Below, in pieces: positions 61,190 to 64,000 of a stretch of DNA of 64,000 bases. The position numbers were made by a program, and so were the translations under genes. Source of the DNA: Planctomycetota bacterium (GTDB taxonomy: Bacteria > Planctomycetota > JACOTG01); the NCBI GenBank assembly GCA_016178505.1, contig JACOTG010000005.1, forward strand, positions 40,772 to 104,771. The letters are read 5' to 3'. Every line of letters starts with the position of its first letter. The first letter of the stretch is position 1. Under the pieces are notes generated by a model. It was given only the letters and a program-made list of their open reading frames with translations, did not search any database and was not told where the DNA came from.

Positions 61190-63241
61190 TTACCGCCCGG
61201 ACTCGCGATCGGGCGACGGGGCGATCGCGCGCGCCTTCTCCACGAGTCCGAGGAACTCGGCGCGATATCCGGCGGCGTCGCGGCCTCGCGCACCGCTCGC
61301 GAGATCGCGCGCCGAATCGAACGTGGACGAACCCTTGTTCGGCGATCCGCGAAGGACCATGGCGAACGAAGCGACGGCCGCTGCAAAGCGGAAGTCGTCG
61401 CTCGCGCGATCCAGCGTCGAGCCCGAGTCGACGACGGGCTGCTCGAGGAGCCGGCTCGCGTCGCCCTCGGGATCCTTGTAGCGCAGCTTGACGGTGAGGA
61501 GATCGGCGCTTCCCGTGGTCGCGCCCGGAATCGGCGTGGGTTGGTACTTGAGCGGATCGACGGCGGGAGTCGGGACGGTCTTGCCCGCGGGCACGACCTC
61601 GTAAAGAGCGGTGACCGTGTGGCCCGCGCCGATCTCCCCCGCGTCCTTCGCATCGTCGTTGAAGTCCTCTTGCCGGAGCATGCGCTTCTCGTAGCCGAGC
61701 AGGCGATAGCCCGAGACGACGGCGGGATTGAACTCGACTTGGATCTTCACGTCCTTCGCGATCGTCTGCAGCGTCGCGCCCATCTGCTCGACGAGGACCT
61801 TCTGCGCTTCCGCGAGGGAGTCGATGTAGGCGTAGTTGCCGTTTCCGCGATCCGCGAGCTTCTGGAGCGTCGCGTCCTTGATGTTGCCCATTCCGAATCC
61901 GAGCGCGCTCAAGAAGACGCCGCTCTTCGCCTTTTCCTCGATGAGCCGGGTGAGGTCGCCTTCGTTCGTGACCCCGACGTTGAAGTCGCCGTCGGTCGCG
62001 AGGATGACGCGATTGATCCCGCCCGGGATTTTTCCCTTCGAGGCGACGTCGTACGCGAGCTCGATGCCCTCGGCGCCGTTGGTCGAGCCGCCGGCGTCGA
62101 GCCGGTCGATGGCGGACGCGATCGACGCCTTGTCTCCGCACGAGGTCGACGGCAGGACGAGCCCCGAGTTCCCCGCGTAGACGACCAGCGCCACGCGATC
62201 GCGCTCGTCGAGCCTGTCGAGCAGGAGCCGCAGCGAGCGCTTCACGAGCGGCAGCTTGTTCGGCTCGTTCATCGAGCCCGACACGTCGATGAGGAAGACG
62301 AGGTTCGACGCCGGTCGGCTCGCGGCCGGCACGTCGCGGCCGGCGAGCCCGATCCGCGCGAGGCGATGCTCGGCGTTCCACGGGCAATCCGCGATCTCGA
62401 CGTCGACGCCGAACGGCGCGTCCCCCGCCGGCTGCGGGTAGTCGTAGACGAAGTAGTTGAGGAGTTCCTCGATGCGGACCGCATCCTTCGGCGGAAGCTG
62501 CCCGCCGTTCAGGAAGCGGCGGACGTTCGAGTAGGACGCGGTGTCGACGTCGATCGAGAACGTCGAGAGCGGATTGTGCGCGACGTCGAGGAACGGGTTC
62601 TCGTCGATCCGGGCGTACGCCTCGGTCGAGGTTGGGGCCCCGGCCGTATCCCCGTCGACGCCTGAATCCCCGACATAACCGATCGCCTGCAGCGTCGATG
62701 CCGGCTTCCCTTTCCCGCCGAAAAACAATGCGACCGGGTCGTTCCCGCTGCGCCCCGTAGGCGGCACTTGGCCCACCGGCGAGTTGTAGCCGGCGAAATG
62801 GACGGACCGATCGGAACCGTCGGTCGACTCCGAGAACAGATAATGATTCGATTGCGCGGAAGTCTCCGCAAGAATCTCGCGCACGTTGCCTAGCAGCTCA
62901 CTCTTGGCAGCCCGGTGCTCTCGCACCATCCACAAGGAACCCACACCAGCCGCTGCGACGACGCTCGCCGCAACGGCGACGGCGATCCAGCGCCACGCGA
63001 GTCGGCGATGCGGACGATCGGCAGAGGCCACGACCGCGCTGCGCTGTGCATCGGTGAGCAATAGCGCGGGCTCGGCGGCGAGCCCCTCCTCGAGCATGGC
63101 GCCCAGCTCGCGAATCTCCTCGACGGCGCGGCGGCACTCCGGCGAGTCCGCGAGCTGCGCCTCGATCGCGGCTCGCTCGGATGCGTCCAGCTCGCCGAGC
63201 GCATACGCGGTCAGCCTGGGATCGTCCGGATGGACCTTCAT
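61190..63241 (-). CDS. vWA-domain protein (YfbK type) with anti-sigma-like N-terminus
   Basis: About 683 residues. The first ~60 (HPDDPRLTAYALGELDASER, CRRAVEEIRELGAMLEEG) resemble the zinc-finger/anti-sigma module, though a full HxxxCxxC is not evident. A membrane helix follows (WRWIAVAVAASVVAAAGVGS). The exported part has the YfbK-type domain (TFSIDVDTASYSNVRRFLN), a vWA domain with MIDAS DVSGSMNEPNKL, and a C-terminal DUF3520-like region. It starts at ATG 63241, 11 nt after a sigma factor gene, consistent with a sigma/anti-sigma pair. Confidence 0.88.
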   Translation of the reverse strand: MKVHPDDPRLTAYALGELDASERAAIEAQLADSPECRRAVEEIRELGAMLEEGLAAEPALLLTDAQRSAVVASADRPHRRLAWRWIAVAVAASVVAAAGVGSLWMVREHRAAKSELLGNVREILAETSAQSNHYLFSESTDGSDRSVHFAGYNSPVGQVPPTGRSGNDPVALFFGGKGKPASTLQAIGYVGDSGVDGDTAGAPTSTEAYARIDENPFLDVAHNPLSTFSIDVDTASYSNVRRFLNGGQLPPKDAVRIEELLNYFVYDYPQPAGDAPFGVDVEIADCPWNAEHRLARIGLAGRDVPAASRPASNLVFLIDVSGSMNEPNKLPLVKRSLRLLLDRLDERDRVALVVYAGNSGLVLPSTSCGDKASIASAIDRLDAGGSTNGAEGIELAYDVASKGKIPGGINRVILATDGDFNVGVTNEGDLTRLIEEKAKSGVFLSALGFGMGNIKDATLQKLADRGNGNYAYIDSLAEAQKVLVEQMGATLQTIAKDVKIQVEFNPAVVSGYRLLGYEKRMLRQEDFNDDAKDAGEIGAGHTVTALYEVVPAGKTVPTPAVDPLKYQPTPIPGATTGSADLLTVKLRYKDPEGDASRLLEQPVVDSGSTLDRASDDFRFAAAVASFAMVLRGSPNKGSSTFDSARDLASGARGRDAAGYRAEFLGLVEKARAIAPSPDRESGR

Positions 63242-63252
63242 GATGAACTCCT

Positions 63253-63789
63253 TCACGCCTTCGGCCGAAGGTCCGCGCGCGTCCGCAGGCGCTCGCGAAT
63301 CGTCTTCAGGCCGACGTGGATCAAGTAGCCGACGTTCGTTTCGGAGAGGTTCATGATGCGGCTGATCTCGCGGTAGCTCCGCCCCTCTTGGATCTTCAGG
63401 CGGATCACTTCCCCTTGCCGCGAGGGCAACGCGGCGAGAAGTCGCGCGACGCGACCCGCCGTCTCCCGATCTTCGAGGGCGAGTGCCGGTGAGGCGTCGG
63501 GGCTTTCGCGCGCCTCGATCGCGTCGTCGTCGAGCGATGACATGCGTCCCTCCTTGCGTCCGACCTCGAGGGCCCGGTTGCGGCAAACGGTGAACAGCCA
63601 CTCGGCAAGCCGCGGCTCGACGCGCGCGCGATCCTCGGCGCACAACCGAACGAACGTGTCCTGCACGACGTCGCGGGCGCGATCCGCGTCCTTCATGATC
63701 CGCGCCGCGTATCGCACGAGCCGCCCCTCGTACCGATCGAGGACGGAGCGCACCCACTCGCCGTCGCTCATCCGTTCGTCTCGGGCCAT
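63253..63789 (-). CDS. ECF-type RNA polymerase sigma factor
   Basis: The 178-residue sigma has region 2 (RYEGRLVRYAARIMKDADRA, DVVQDTFVRLCAED, LAEWLFTVCRNRALEVGRKE) and region 4 (LPSRQGEVIRLKIQEGRSYR, MNLSETNVGYLIHVGLKTIR). No region 3 is present, so it is ECF-like. ATG 63789 has GAGG four nt before it; ATG 63771 is a possible alternative. Probably held in check by the membrane-bound vWA protein encoded next, though this rests on gene order and the N-terminal module only. Confidence 0.88.
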   Translation of the reverse strand: MARDERMSDGEWVRSVLDRYEGRLVRYAARIMKDADRARDVVQDTFVRLCAEDRARVEPRLAEWLFTVCRNRALEVGRKEGRMSSLDDDAIEARESPDASPALALEDRETAGRVARLLAALPSRQGEVIRLKIQEGRSYREISRIMNLSETNVGYLIHVGLKTIRERLRTRADLRPKA

Positions 63790-63918
63790 TCGTCCTCGCG
63801 TTCCGCGCGTCAACCACCCCTACGACGCGCCACCCGCGCAAAATCTTAGGCGAATTAACTGACGCATACGGAGCCTGCTACGAAGATCCCTCCATCGCGT
63901 GATCGAGCAGTGCGAGCC

Positions 63919-64000
63919 TCAGGCAACGCGTTGGACGTCGACCGTGTATCCCAGGCTTTTGAGTCGTTTGACGTGGTATCGCATTTGCCTCTCGGGGTTG
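63919..64000 (-). CDS. C-terminal fragment of an unidentified protein (window edge)
   Basis: The last 27 codons of a minus-strand frame are visible, ending RQMRYHVKRLKSLGYTVDVQRVA and TGA at 63919. The basic residues and the GYTVDV ending are like some transposase C-termini, but the fragment is too short to classify. It is separated from the ECF sigma gene by about 130 bp with no other gene. Confidence 0.35.
   Translation of the reverse strand, partial: NPERQMRYHVKRLKSLGYTVDVQRVA

Noticed and set aside
60000..62387. Upstream extension of the tsaD frame through the protease and vWA genes (up to 1,263 codons).
   Set aside because: Only the part from TTG 59663 is conserved; upstream it overlaps two well-supported genes in another frame.

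Overview
The window is high-GC bacterial chromosome, tightly packed, with most genes in overlapping (ATGA, GTGA, TTGA) runs. There are no phage or plasmid genes and no CRISPR array; the only hint of a mobile element is a 27-residue tail at the right edge. The mix of traits suggests a member of the PVC superphylum, most likely Planctomycetota. These traits are several Hanks-type kinases, a TPR protein carrying RNA polymerase alpha-CTD domains, glycine-rich lipoproteins with Ig-like fronts, HEAT-repeat secreted proteins, a CdsA lacking the usual HGG signature, KDO synthesis (kdsA), AsnRS and the MEP isoprenoid route. This placement is inference from gene content only; no 16S rRNA is present.

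Left part (1-24 kb). A partial response regulator and rpmB (minus strand) are followed by a DUF4416 gene, a TPR gene and a glycine-riboswitch-controlled gcvT-gcvH-lipM-like cluster that makes and lipoylates glycine-cleavage components. Next come a SurA-like foldase, a double CMD-domain protein and an accC/BCCP pair whose BCCP reading frame carries an in-frame TGA. A radical-SAM homologue of the menaquinone/F420 type lacks the first cluster cysteine. A TPR protein with two alpha-CTD domains precedes ruvA. mnmG is split by an in-frame TGA. A protein of about 1,943 residues joins a Ser/Thr kinase, an AAA ATPase, TPRs, GAF, a histidine kinase and a receiver. Two secreted proteins close the section.

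Middle (24-46 kb). A HEAT/TPR secreted protein and asnS converge. An AT-rich island of about 200 bp with nested inverted repeats may encode a small RNA. A long minus-strand operon starts from a consensus promoter at 39.1 kb and reads rny, ymdB, xseA, xseB, ispA, dxs, nadK, DUF58 and BatA-like. It joins RNA decay, exonuclease VII, isoprenoid synthesis, NADP supply and an aerotolerance-type module. Upstream lie a coiled-coil membrane protein, a Nudix hydrolase, a small membrane protein, a HEAT protein, and pabC/pabB for folate synthesis.

Right part (45-64 kb). On the plus strand are xerC, a lipid kinase and kdsA. On the minus strand are a PPC/DUF296 protein, lysA, a WhiG/FliA-type sigma factor, phoH-ybeY-kinase, purA-uppS-cdsA, carA, larB, tsaD, a C-terminal processing protease, and a sigma factor followed by a vWA protein with an anti-sigma-like N-terminus.

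Features most worth following up: tandemly duplicated translation-start regions before gcvT and xerC, in-frame TGAs in two conserved genes, likely leaderless transcripts, two likely CTG starts, and the alpha-CTD/TPR protein.
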